Notes under the pieces: generated by a model
What the model saw: the letters and a program-made list of their open reading frames with translations, nothing else
The model's database searches: none
Told to the model about the DNA's origin: nothing
Shown: positions 29,058 to 36,845 of the stretch, piece after piece
How the letters are laid out: each line of letters opens with the position of its first letter
Position numbering within the stretch: position 1 is the stretch's first letter
NCBI RefSeq assembly: GCF_014621775.1
Contig: NZ_CP061204.1
Location: 124,001 to 188,000, forward strand
DNA: 64,000 nt
Origin: Stenotrophomonas sp. 169
GTDB lineage: Bacteria > Pseudomonadota > Gammaproteobacteria > Xanthomonadales > Xanthomonadaceae
Direction of reading: 5' to 3'
Position numbers and translations under genes: made by a program

Positions 29058-30488
29058 ATGAAGATTCGACTGTTCGCCGGGTGGCAAGCCCGGTTCCATA
29101 TGGTGTGCCTGATGATGCTGCTCAGCGCACTGGCCGTCGGTGCCTTCCCGGGCACGGCGCATGCCCAGGCACAGGTCACGCCCGTGCCGACGGAAGAGGT
29201 GGCCGTCGAGCCGCTCCCCGTTGACGCACCTGCCGCACCGGTCGCCGAGGCCACCGTGGCTGCACCGGCCTACGACCATGGCGACGTGGCCTGGATGCTG
29301 ACCTCCACGCTCCTGGTGCTGCTGATGGTCGTGCCCGGCCTGGCCCTGTTCTATGGCGGCTTGGTGCGCTCGAAGAACGTGCTGTCCGTGCTCAGCCAGA
29401 TCCTGGTCGTGTTCTCGCTGGTGATCATCCTGTGGGTGGCCTACGGCTACAGCGCGGTGTTCAGTGAGGGCAATCAGTTCTTCGGCTCGTTCACCCAGTT
29501 CGCCTTCCTCAAAGGGTTCACCCCGGACTCGGTGGGCAACACGCCGATCGCCGGCCTGCCCGACTATCTGTTCGTCGCCTTCCAGTCGACTTTCGCCGGC
29601 ATCACCACCGCACTGATCGTCGGCGCATTCGCCGAACGCATCAAGTTCAAGGCGGTGATCCTGTTCTCGGCCCTGTGGTTCACCCTGAGCTACATCCCGA
29701 TGGCGCACATCGTGTGGGGCGGTGGCTATCTGGGTGAACTGGGTGCGATCGACTTTGCCGGTGGCACCGTCGTGCACATCAACGCAGGCGTGGCCGGCCT
29801 GGTCGGCGCGTACTTCGTCGGCAAGCGCATCGGCTACGGCCAGACCGCATTGAAGCCGCACAACGTGGTGTTCACCTACATCGGCGCGATGCTGCTGTGG
29901 GTCGGCTGGTTCGGCTTCAACGCCGGTTCTGCCGCCGCTGCCGATACGGTCGCATCGCTGGCCTTCCTCAATACCATCCTGGCCACCGCCGCGGCGGTAG
30001 TGGGCTGGACGCTGGTGGAAGCGATCACCAAGGGCAAGCCGTCCGCACTGGGCGCCGCATCGGGCGCAGTGGCCGGCCTGGTCGGCATCACCCCCGCCTG
30101 CGGCACCGTGGGCCCAATGGGCGCATTGGTCATCGGCGTGGTGTCCGGCGCGCTCTGCGTGTGGGGCGTCACGGGGCTGAAGCGCTTGCTGAAGGTGGAT
30201 GACACCGCCGATGTGTTCGGCGTGCATGGCATCGGCGGCATCGTCGGTGCGCTGCTGACCGGTGTGTTCAGCGCGCAGTCGCTGGGCGGCACCAAGGCCG
30301 ACCTGGATATCGGGCATCAGGTCTGGGTGCAGTTCGTCAGCGTGGCATTCACCATCGTCTGGTGCGCCGTGGTGACGACGCTGATCCTGCTGGTGGTGAA
30401 GGCGGTCGTCGGCCTGCGCGTGACCGAGGAAGCCGAACGTACCGGTCTGGATGTCACCTCGCACGGTGAATCCGCCTACGAAGTCTGA
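29058..30488 (+). CDS. amtB: Ammonium transporter AmtB
   Basis: A 476-residue Amt-family channel. It has an N-terminal signal peptide (MKIRLFAGWQARFHMVCLMM... AHAQAQ), a Pro/Ala/Val-rich periplasmic linker, and then 11 membrane segments. Family markers are LFYGGLVRSKNVLSV, VVHINAGVAGLVGAYFVGKR with the pore histidine region, and DVFGVHGIGGIVGALLTGVF with the second pore histidine. It conducts ammonia across the inner membrane and is blocked by GlnK at high nitrogen. GGAG lies 12 bases before the ATG. It is the last gene of glnA-glnK-amtB and is followed by a strong terminator. Confidence 0.96.
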   Translation: MKIRLFAGWQARFHMVCLMMLLSALAVGAFPGTAHAQAQVTPVPTEEVAVEPLPVDAPAAPVAEATVAAPAYDHGDVAWMLTSTLLVLLMVVPGLALFYGGLVRSKNVLSVLSQILVVFSLVIILWVAYGYSAVFSEGNQFFGSFTQFAFLKGFTPDSVGNTPIAGLPDYLFVAFQSTFAGITTALIVGAFAERIKFKAVILFSALWFTLSYIPMAHIVWGGGYLGELGAIDFAGGTVVHINAGVAGLVGAYFVGKRIGYGQTALKPHNVVFTYIGAMLLWVGWFGFNAGSAAAADTVASLAFLNTILATAAAVVGWTLVEAITKGKPSALGAASGAVAGLVGITPACGTVGPMGALVIGVVSGALCVWGVTGLKRLLKVDDTADVFGVHGIGGIVGALLTGVFSAQSLGGTKADLDIGHQVWVQFVSVAFTIVWCAVVTTLILLVVKAVVGLRVTEEAERTGLDVTSHGESAYEV

Positions 30489-30527
30489 TCCATGCTGATC
30501 TGTTGATGACGCACGCATTGCGTCGTG

Positions 30528-30556
30528 ACCGGCGGTCCGGGGGCCGCCGGTTTTTT
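30528..30556 (+). terminator. Rho-independent terminator after amtB
   Basis: Stem ACCGGCGG (30528-30535) pairs with CCGCCGGT (30544-30551) around an 8-base loop and is followed by six T (30551-30556). It closes the glnA-glnK-amtB unit 40 bp after the amtB stop. Confidence 0.9.
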
Positions 30557-30575
30557 CATGCCCTACAATCGGGGC

Positions 30576-31328
30576 ATGACCCTCATCCGCCGATCCGCCC
30601 TGTTGCTTTCCTGTGCCCTGCTGGCCGCCTGTTCCGGGGCACCGGTGGAAGAGCGCAATCCGCTGGCCACGTGGGTGCCATCGAGCAACCACAACGCCCG
30701 CATGCCGGTGGTCATCGTGCTGCACCACACCGACCAGCACTCGGTGCAGCAGAGCCTGGATACGCTGCGCAGCGCCAACAGCGGCGGCAAGGTCAGTGCC
30801 CATTACCTGATCGGCGCCGACGGTGCGCGCTATCAACTGGTGGCCGACGATCGCCGCGCCTGGCACGCAGGTCCCGGGCGCTGGGGCACCATCACCGACC
30901 TCAACTCGGCCTCCATCGGCATCGAGCTGGACAACGACGGTGATACGCCTTTCAGCGAGGCGCAGATCCAGTCGCTGATCGTGCTGCTGCAGGACCTGAG
31001 TACCCGCCTGCGCATTCCGCCGTCGCAGGTGATCGGCCATGCCGACCTGGCACCGTCGCGCAAACAGGGTCCGAGCCGCTTCTTCCCGTGGCAGCAACTG
31101 GCGCAGGCCGGCTTCGGTGTGTGGCCGCGTGACAGCGACGGCATGCCGCCTGCCGGCTTCGACGCCTGGCAGGCGCTGGCCACCTTCGGCTATCCGCTGG
31201 ACGACCGTGATGCGGCAGCACGCGCCTTTCATCGCCGCTTCCGCGGCAGCGATGACTTGCCGGCCGTGCTCGACACCGAAGACGCCCGCATCCTGCACTC
31301 CCTGCAGCAGCAGGCCACGACCCGGTAG
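30576..31328 (+). CDS. N-acetylmuramoyl-L-alanine amidase family lipoprotein (AmiD/AmpD-like), atypical metal site
   Basis: A 250-residue Amidase_2 lipoprotein, MTLIRRSALLLSCALLAACS, lipobox LLAAC. The zinc-amidase core has LHHT (His50/51) and GHADLAPSRK (His155), resembling AmiD. The position of the third metal ligand is altered: AmiD relatives read RKxDPG-x-x-FPW, here it reads RKQGPSRFFPW with Gly165 (codon GGT, one base from Asp GAT). It would cleave the amide between muramic acid and the peptide stem at the outer membrane if active. TACAAT just before the ATG could be a -10 box. The TAG stop belongs to a SMAG repeat. Confidence 0.85.
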   Translation: MTLIRRSALLLSCALLAACSGAPVEERNPLATWVPSSNHNARMPVVIVLHHTDQHSVQQSLDTLRSANSGGKVSAHYLIGADGARYQLVADDRRAWHAGPGRWGTITDLNSASIGIELDNDGDTPFSEAQIQSLIVLLQDLSTRLRIPPSQVIGHADLAPSRKQGPSRFFPWQQLAQAGFGVWPRDSDGMPPAGFDAWQALATFGYPLDDRDAAARAFHRRFRGSDDLPAVLDTEDARILHSLQQQATTR

Positions 31329-31361
31329 AGCCGACCAGGTAGAGCCGACTTCAGTCGGCTG
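31325..31361. repeat. SMAG element plus truncated copy
   Basis: A truncated copy GTAGAGCCGACC at 31325 is followed by a complete GTAGAGCCGACTTCAGTCGG element at 31339-31361. The first GTAG contains the stop codon of the amidase gene. Confidence 0.88.
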
Positions 31362-31522
31362 CCCCTCTCCCCGCCCTGACTCACCCACACGCCTGGCAGC
31401 GCCTCCTGACCCACATCAGCGCGCTTGCGCCGTGAATCCACCGGCATCCCCTGATGGGCCACGGCCAGGCCACGCAAGAGACTGGCGCAGGGCAGCTCCG
31501 CCCTGCACCACGACACATCACC

Positions 31523-33100
31523 ATGAAGCCTCTCACCGCGCGAGCGCATCACCTTGCCGTTGCGCTGCTCATCTCGCTTGCCCCCGCATCCGCGTGTGCG
31601 GCGGATCAGTCTTTCCTGGTCCACTCCGATACCCAGTACCAATGGTCTGACGATGGCAGAAACCGTGACCCGATGGCCACCCTTACGGCGCAGAGCAAAG
31701 CAATTGCCCTGTGGCTGGCGCGACAGCCGAAGGCCGCGCCTGTATTTCTCAATGGTGACGTCACCGCCTATGGGCATGGCGACGAGTGGGAGGTCATGCT
31801 CCGCGACCTCGGCCACCGATTGATCCCGAACCGCTACTGGGGCTTGGGCAACCACGACTACGACAACAACATCAGGTTGCCCGACGGCTCGGGCTGCTTC
31901 AACAACGGGTGCGCGCGCGACTCGATCTACCACCTCGACGCGGCAACGAAGCACTGGGATCTCGATGCGTTCGACTACAGAACCCGCGATGACGGGTTGT
32001 TTCGCTATCACGACGGTAGCTTGGCCTACAGCAAGACCATCGGCGACATCACCTTCATCCAACTGCACAACCATTACGCGTACCAGGACGAGTTCAAGAG
32101 CACCGTAGGCCTGCGCAACTATGTTTTCAGGATCACCCCCTCGCTGCATTGGTTGGGTGGCGTGCTTGAAAAAGCGAACGCGGCAGGGAAATTCGTCGTC
32201 ATCAACATGCACCGTCCGCCCCTGGGGTTTGGCAGTGGCCCCGAAGCAGAGGCAGCACGGGCGCAGTTCAAAAAACTTGTCACGGATCATCGGGTGCTCG
32301 CGATATTCCATGGCCACACCCATGTCGCGGGGATAGAAGAGCCTATTGGTGATACGCCTGTGTTCAATTCCGGTGCGTCGTTCCGCAAGACCTTCCTGAC
32401 CGCAGACCTGGATCTGCGCGCCAACCAACTGACGGTGTATCAGGCAAACGACAACAAGGTGTCCCGGACCCCCTTGCAGACAGTGCAACTGACGAAGGTG
32501 TTCGCCCCTGAGGTGGTGCTGAGGCCCACGCCCCTTGGAGAGCCGGCCCTGCTCTTTTCCTTCGGTAATACGCGTAGGGATCTGCGCGTCGGCTGGATCA
32601 AGGTGAAGCTGAGCGGAGAAAGTACAGAGCGGGAAGGGCCCCCGAACCAGCAGATGAACGGGCTGACGCCCAAGCACGATTACAACTACGTGCTCACGGC
32701 GTATGACGCCCGGGGTGGGCAGGTGCTGGCGACATTCACCGGCAGCTTCAACTCCGGTAACGCCCAGTATCCGCCGACCGATCTCTGCTTGGGGAAATGG
32801 GACGTGGACCAAGGCCATCTCACGCTGCACTGGGAGCGCCCATTGAACTTTCCGGCCGTCCATTACAGCTTCGTGGAAGGCTACAGCGTGGACAGCGGCG
32901 AATGGTTCCGATTCCGCAGCCCCAACGACACGAACCAAGGCAGTACGGAGCAGACCATCTACTACACAGATCGCGGTATCGCCGATCCGACGCGGCTGAA
33001 CTACGCGGTCTATTACTGGTCTTCATCCCGGGGCCACACCCCTGCGGCCCTGCTCCGGGGTGAGGACTTCTTCAAGGGTGCTGGCTGTCTGCCGAAATGA
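31523..33100 (+). CDS. Exported metallophosphoesterase with C-terminal beta-rich domain
   Basis: A 525-residue protein from the ATG at 31523 (MKPLTARAHHLAVALLISLA), with a signal peptide ending near ACAADQ. The metallophosphatase core has HSDTQYQW in place of the usual DxH (residues 34-41), LNGDVTAYGHGDEW, LGNHDYDNN (His111) and FHGHTHVAGIE (His263, 265, 267). After about residue 340 comes a separate, probably beta-rich domain ending KGAGCLPK, of unknown role. The substrate is unknown. Codon use is less biased than in neighbours, and the gene is wedged between the amidase and kaiC-like genes, suggesting a late arrival. A 14-bp inverted repeat follows its stop. Confidence 0.8.
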   Translation: MKPLTARAHHLAVALLISLAPASACAADQSFLVHSDTQYQWSDDGRNRDPMATLTAQSKAIALWLARQPKAAPVFLNGDVTAYGHGDEWEVMLRDLGHRLIPNRYWGLGNHDYDNNIRLPDGSGCFNNGCARDSIYHLDAATKHWDLDAFDYRTRDDGLFRYHDGSLAYSKTIGDITFIQLHNHYAYQDEFKSTVGLRNYVFRITPSLHWLGGVLEKANAAGKFVVINMHRPPLGFGSGPEAEAARAQFKKLVTDHRVLAIFHGHTHVAGIEEPIGDTPVFNSGASFRKTFLTADLDLRANQLTVYQANDNKVSRTPLQTVQLTKVFAPEVVLRPTPLGEPALLFSFGNTRRDLRVGWIKVKLSGESTEREGPPNQQMNGLTPKHDYNYVLTAYDARGGQVLATFTGSFNSGNAQYPPTDLCLGKWDVDQGHLTLHWERPLNFPAVHYSFVEGYSVDSGEWFRFRSPNDTNQGSTEQTIYYTDRGIADPTRLNYAVYYWSSSRGHTPAALLRGEDFFKGAGCLPK

Positions 33101-33114
33101 GCTGACGAGGGCGA

Positions 33115-33163
33115 CCGAGGCCCTGTTCTCACGATGTCATCATTTCCGTGAACAGGGCTTCGG
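33115..33163. promoter_or_regulatory. Inverted repeat between metallophosphoesterase and kaiC-like gene
   Basis: CCGAGGCCCTGTTC (33115-33128) and GAACAGGGCTTCGG (33150-33163) pair with one mismatch across a 21-base loop. No T-run follows, so it could be a factor-dependent terminator or an operator for the kaiC-like unit 75 bp downstream. Confidence 0.45.
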
Positions 33164-33237
33164 CAACGTCTTACTTTCCTCACTCAGGAATGTGATCACG
33201 CCCCATAAACTGCAAAAAAAAGCACAGGGGCTGCTGA

Positions 33238-34728
33238 ATGAACCGTAGCATCGTCGCTACCGGCACAACCGGGCTGGATACCATTCTTCGGGGAGGGCTG
33301 CCCGCGTCCAGACTGTACCTGCTGGAGGGGCAGCCCGGTTCCGGCAAGACCACGCTCGCTCTGCAGTTCCTCCTCAAAGGCGCAGAGCTGGGTGAAAGCT
33401 GCCTCTATGTTACGTTGTCCGAGACCGCAGACGAACTGGCCGAAGTCGCGCACTCGCACGGGTGGTCACTGGATGGGTTGCACCTGTTCGAACTGGCCGC
33501 TGCCCAGAACGTGTTGGGCGATGGCCAGCAGCAGTCCGTGCTGCATCCGTGGGAAGTGGAACTGGACGGCACCATCAAGCTGATCCAGGCCGAAGTGGAG
33601 CGCTTGAAGCCGACCCGGATCGTGTTCGATTCCCTTTCAGAGCTCCGCCTGCTGGCGCAGGATTCGCTGCGCTACCGCCGTCAGGTCCTTGCGCTCAAGC
33701 AGTACTTTTCGCCGCGCAACATCACCGTGTTCCTGGTGGACGACCTGACCGGTGGTGAGCGCGACGCGCACCTGCACAGTCTCTGTCACGGTGTGATTTC
33801 CCTTGAGCGGGTCACTCTGGATTTCGGCGCCGCACGTCGCCGCATGCAGGTGCAGAAGCTGCGCGGCGTCAACTTCATCGCCGGCTATCACGACCTGGCG
33901 CTGGTGAAGGGCGGCATGCGTATCTTCCCCCGGTTGATCGCATCGGACCACCACGTGCCCTTCGTCGGCGATCCGATCTCCAGTGGCGTTGCGGGTATCG
34001 ATGCCCTGCTCGACGGCGGACCGCTGCGTGGCACCAGTACGCTGTTGACCGGCCCGCCAGGCAGTGGCAAGACGAATGTGGCGCTCAAGTACGTCGCCAC
34101 CGCCTGCGAGCGTGGAGAGCGCTGTTGTGTGTTCGAGTTCGACGAGCGCACCGGCACCCTGCTTACGCGCGCGAAGGCGCTCGGCATGGACCTGCAGGCG
34201 CACATAGACAGCGGACTGCTGGAGCTCCGTCAAATGGACCCGGCCGAGCTGTCGCCGGGCGAGTTTGCCTGGGCCATACGGGAGTGCGTCGAAGAGCGGG
34301 ACTGCAAGTTGATCGTGCTGGACAGCCTGAATGGCTACCTGTCCTCGATGCCGCAGGAAAAGCAGCTGATGCTGCAGATGCATGAGCTGCTCTCCTATCT
34401 CAACCAGAGTGGCGTGGTGACATTCTTCATCAACCCGCAGAATGGCTTGGTCGGGTCGATGTCGACCGGCAACCTCAATGTGTCCTACATGGCCGACACT
34501 GTGATCATGTTCCGCTACTTCGAGGCAGGCGGCCGCATACGCAAGGCGATCTCTGTCATCAAGAACCGCAGTGGCGCGCACGAGGATTCCATCAGGGAGC
34601 TGCGGATCGATGCGGAAGGCCTGCGCCTGAGCGAGCCGCTGAAAGACTTCAGTGGCATCCTCACCGGCACGCCGCAGTACGTGGGTGAATCAGGACCGCT
34701 GTTGGACAGCAATGCAGACCAGCGCTAG
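33238..34728 (+). CDS. KaiC-like double-domain RecA/DnaB-fold ATPase
   Basis: A 496-residue KaiC homologue (cyanobacterial KaiC about 519), start ATG 33238 with AGGGG upstream. Two RecA-like domains are visible: CI with Walker A GQPGSGKT (31-38) and TLSETADEL at the catalytic carboxylate pair; CII with Walker A GPPGSGKT (272-279) and EFDERTGTLL. KaiC has Glu-Glu at both places; here Ser-Glu and Asp-Glu. The KaiC autophosphorylation pair Ser431-Thr432 aligns by eye with Ser416-Tyr417 (NVSYMADT). No kaiA or kaiB is near. The next gene, a hybrid histidine kinase, starts inside its 3' end, so they act together. Likely an ATPase/kinase timing or signalling switch; target unknown. Confidence 0.88.
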   Translation: MNRSIVATGTTGLDTILRGGLPASRLYLLEGQPGSGKTTLALQFLLKGAELGESCLYVTLSETADELAEVAHSHGWSLDGLHLFELAAAQNVLGDGQQQSVLHPWEVELDGTIKLIQAEVERLKPTRIVFDSLSELRLLAQDSLRYRRQVLALKQYFSPRNITVFLVDDLTGGERDAHLHSLCHGVISLERVTLDFGAARRRMQVQKLRGVNFIAGYHDLALVKGGMRIFPRLIASDHHVPFVGDPISSGVAGIDALLDGGPLRGTSTLLTGPPGSGKTNVALKYVATACERGERCCVFEFDERTGTLLTRAKALGMDLQAHIDSGLLELRQMDPAELSPGEFAWAIRECVEERDCKLIVLDSLNGYLSSMPQEKQLMLQMHELLSYLNQSGVVTFFINPQNGLVGSMSTGNLNVSYMADTVIMFRYFEAGGRIRKAISVIKNRSGAHEDSIRELRIDAEGLRLSEPLKDFSGILTGTPQYVGESGPLLDSNADQR

Positions 34729-36793
34729 TTCCGATTCGCCAACGGTGCTGATCGTTGCGCCCTTCGGACGCGACGCCGAGACCATTGCCAAGCTGGTCGA
34801 GAAAGAGCTGGCCACGCCGAAGCGGTGTGCCACACCTGACCATGCAGCCGCCCAGCTGGACGCGAGCATCGGCGCCATCGTGCTCACCGAGGAAGCGCTC
34901 TTCGGTGACGACGCGGCGATGCTGGAGGCCGCACTGCACGCCCAGCCGGCATGGTCCGATGTGCCGGTGGTCGTGCTGCGTGCGGCGAAATCCAGGCTCG
35001 CACCGGCGCGTCCCCTGCCTGGCCACTACTCCAATCTGGTAGAGGTGGAGCGGCCGGTCGGTGCGGCGACCCTGATCAGTACGATCGCATCGGCGTTGCG
35101 CGCCCGGCAGAAGCAGTACGTCATCCGTGACCAGGTACAACGCCTGAGCCAGAACCAGGAAACCCTGGCGCGTAGTGAGGCGGAGCTGCGCCTGATCGCC
35201 GATGCGCTGCCGGTGCTGATTGCCTTTGTCGATCCGTCACTGCGCTATGTGTTTGTCAACAAAGCCTACGAAGCGTGGCTGGACGCTCCTACGACGGAGA
35301 TTGTCGGACGGCGCCTGCCCGACATTCTCGACGCGCCCACGTGGCAGCAGCGCAAGCCCTACGCAGAGCGCGCGCTCGCCGGCGAGGCGGTGCAGTTCAG
35401 CGTCAACTGGCCTACCCGCAGCGGCGAACGCCGCGCGTGCGATATCCGCTACCTGCCGCGCCGCGACAGCGCGGGCCGGGTCGACGGGTTCCATATCTTC
35501 GTCGCCGATGTCACCGCCAAGACCCTCGCCCTGGAGGCCGTGCAGCGCCAGGCCGAAGAGCTCGAGCAGAAAGTGGCCGAGCGGACCGCCGAGTTGCAGG
35601 CGCAGGTGGTCGCGCGCGCATCGACGGAGTCGGCCCTGCACCAAGCGCGCAAAATGGAGTCGGTCGGCCAGTTGACCGGTGGTATCGCGCACGACTTCAA
35701 CAACATGCTGACGGGCATCATCTCGGCGCTGGACCTGATCCGGATGCGTGCCGAGAGCGGGCGCGTGGATGGCGTGGAGCGCTGGATCGACGTGGCCTCG
35801 GCATCGGCACACCGGGCCGCGGCGTTGACCCAGCGCCTGCTGGCATTTTCGCGGCGCCAGTCATTGAACTCGCAGCGCCTGTTGGTGAATGAGCTGGTCC
35901 ATTCGCTCGATGACCTGATGCGCCGTACCCTGGGTGAGAAGATCCGGCTCAGCATGGACCTGGGCCACGACGTGCCCCTGGTACGCGCCGATTCCAACCA
36001 GTTGGAAAGCGCCATTCTCAACCTCACCATCAATGCGCGCGATGCCATGCCGCAAGGTGGCCAGCTGGAGATCCGCACCCGGCGCCAGGTGGTGGAAGAA
36101 GACGAGGCTGGGACCGGGGAAGACCGGCTGCGCGCAGGATGCTATGCCGTGCTGTCGGTGACTGACACCGGCGAGGGCATACCGCCGGATGTGATCGAAC
36201 GGATATTCGAGCCCTTCTTCACCACCAAGCCGATCGGGCAGGGTACGGGGCTCGGCATGTCGATGATCTACGGCTTCATGCAGCAGTCCGATGGCCATGT
36301 GCGCATCGATTCCGAAGTAGGCTGCGGCACCACCGTCCGTCTTTACCTGCCCGAGTCGGTGGCCGACAGCGCGGGCGAAGGTGCCGGCGACGCACCGCAG
36401 GCGCCGCCCGAGACCGCCACGCCCACCGGTGCTGGACAGCAGCTGCTCGTGGTGGAAGACGATGCACAGGTTCGAACGCTGGTGACCGAGGTGCTGACCG
36501 AACTGGGCTATGCGGTGACGGTAGTCGAGGATGGAGATGCGGCGCTGAAGGTCCTGCAATCCCGGCGCGTGGATGCACTGGTCACCGATGTCGGGCTGCC
36601 GGGCCTCAACGGACGCCAGCTCGCGGAGATCGCCCGGCAGACCCAACCCACGCTGCCGGTGCTGTTCATGACCGGCTATGCCGAGGCAGCGCGGGATCAA
36701 TCCGAATTCCTGGAGGCGGGCATGCACATGATCGGCAAGCCCTTCTCGTTGAGTGCCTTCGGCGATGCGGTCGCGCAGCTGTTCCTGCCGTGA
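34712..36793 (+). CDS. Hybrid histidine kinase with PAS and receiver domains, partner of the KaiC-like ATPase
   Basis: A 693-residue cytoplasmic hybrid kinase from ATG 34712 (MQTSASSDSPTVLIVAPFGR), overlapping the kaiC-like gene by 17 bp. Order: pseudo-receiver-like N-terminus (1-120, lacking the phospho-Asp motif), coiled linker, PAS domain (about 165-275: LPVLIAFVDPSLRYVFVNKA), coiled coil (EELEQKVAERTAELQAQ), HisKA with H-box GQLTGGIAHDFNNMLTGII, HATPase (NLTINARDAMPQGG; GTGLGMSMIYGF), and a C-terminal receiver (VVEDDAQVRTLV; acceptor Asp in VTDVGLPGLNG; Lys in GKPFS). No membrane segment. No separate regulator gene adjoins, except that ntrB/ntrC begin 52 bp downstream. Translational coupling to the KaiC homologue is the main clue to its input. 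Confidence 0.9.
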   Translation: MQTSASSDSPTVLIVAPFGRDAETIAKLVEKELATPKRCATPDHAAAQLDASIGAIVLTEEALFGDDAAMLEAALHAQPAWSDVPVVVLRAAKSRLAPARPLPGHYSNLVEVERPVGAATLISTIASALRARQKQYVIRDQVQRLSQNQETLARSEAELRLIADALPVLIAFVDPSLRYVFVNKAYEAWLDAPTTEIVGRRLPDILDAPTWQQRKPYAERALAGEAVQFSVNWPTRSGERRACDIRYLPRRDSAGRVDGFHIFVADVTAKTLALEAVQRQAEELEQKVAERTAELQAQVVARASTESALHQARKMESVGQLTGGIAHDFNNMLTGIISALDLIRMRAESGRVDGVERWIDVASASAHRAAALTQRLLAFSRRQSLNSQRLLVNELVHSLDDLMRRTLGEKIRLSMDLGHDVPLVRADSNQLESAILNLTINARDAMPQGGQLEIRTRRQVVEEDEAGTGEDRLRAGCYAVLSVTDTGEGIPPDVIERIFEPFFTTKPIGQGTGLGMSMIYGFMQQSDGHVRIDSEVGCGTTVRLYLPESVADSAGEGAGDAPQAPPETATPTGAGQQLLVVEDDAQVRTLVTEVLTELGYAVTVVEDGDAALKVLQSRRVDALVTDVGLPGLNGRQLAEIARQTQPTLPVLFMTGYAEAARDQSEFLEAGMHMIGKPFSLSAFGDAVAQLFLP

Positions 36794-36828
36794 TGGGGCG
36801 GCGCTGACGTTCACTCTCGTCGCCGTTA

Positions 36829-36845
36829 TGCACTACATTGGTGCA
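36829..36845 (+). promoter_or_regulatory. NtrC operator overlapping the ntrB promoter
   Basis: TGCACTACATTGGTGCA is a close match to the NtrC consensus TGCACCAAAATGGTGCA and resembles the E. coli site at the glnL (ntrB) promoter. It abuts the ntrB ATG at 36846. A sigma-70-like pair, TTCACT (36810-36815) and TACATT (36834-36839) with 18-bp spacing, would put the -10 inside the operator and the start site at or next to the ATG. Autorepression by NtrC is inferred. Confidence 0.75.
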
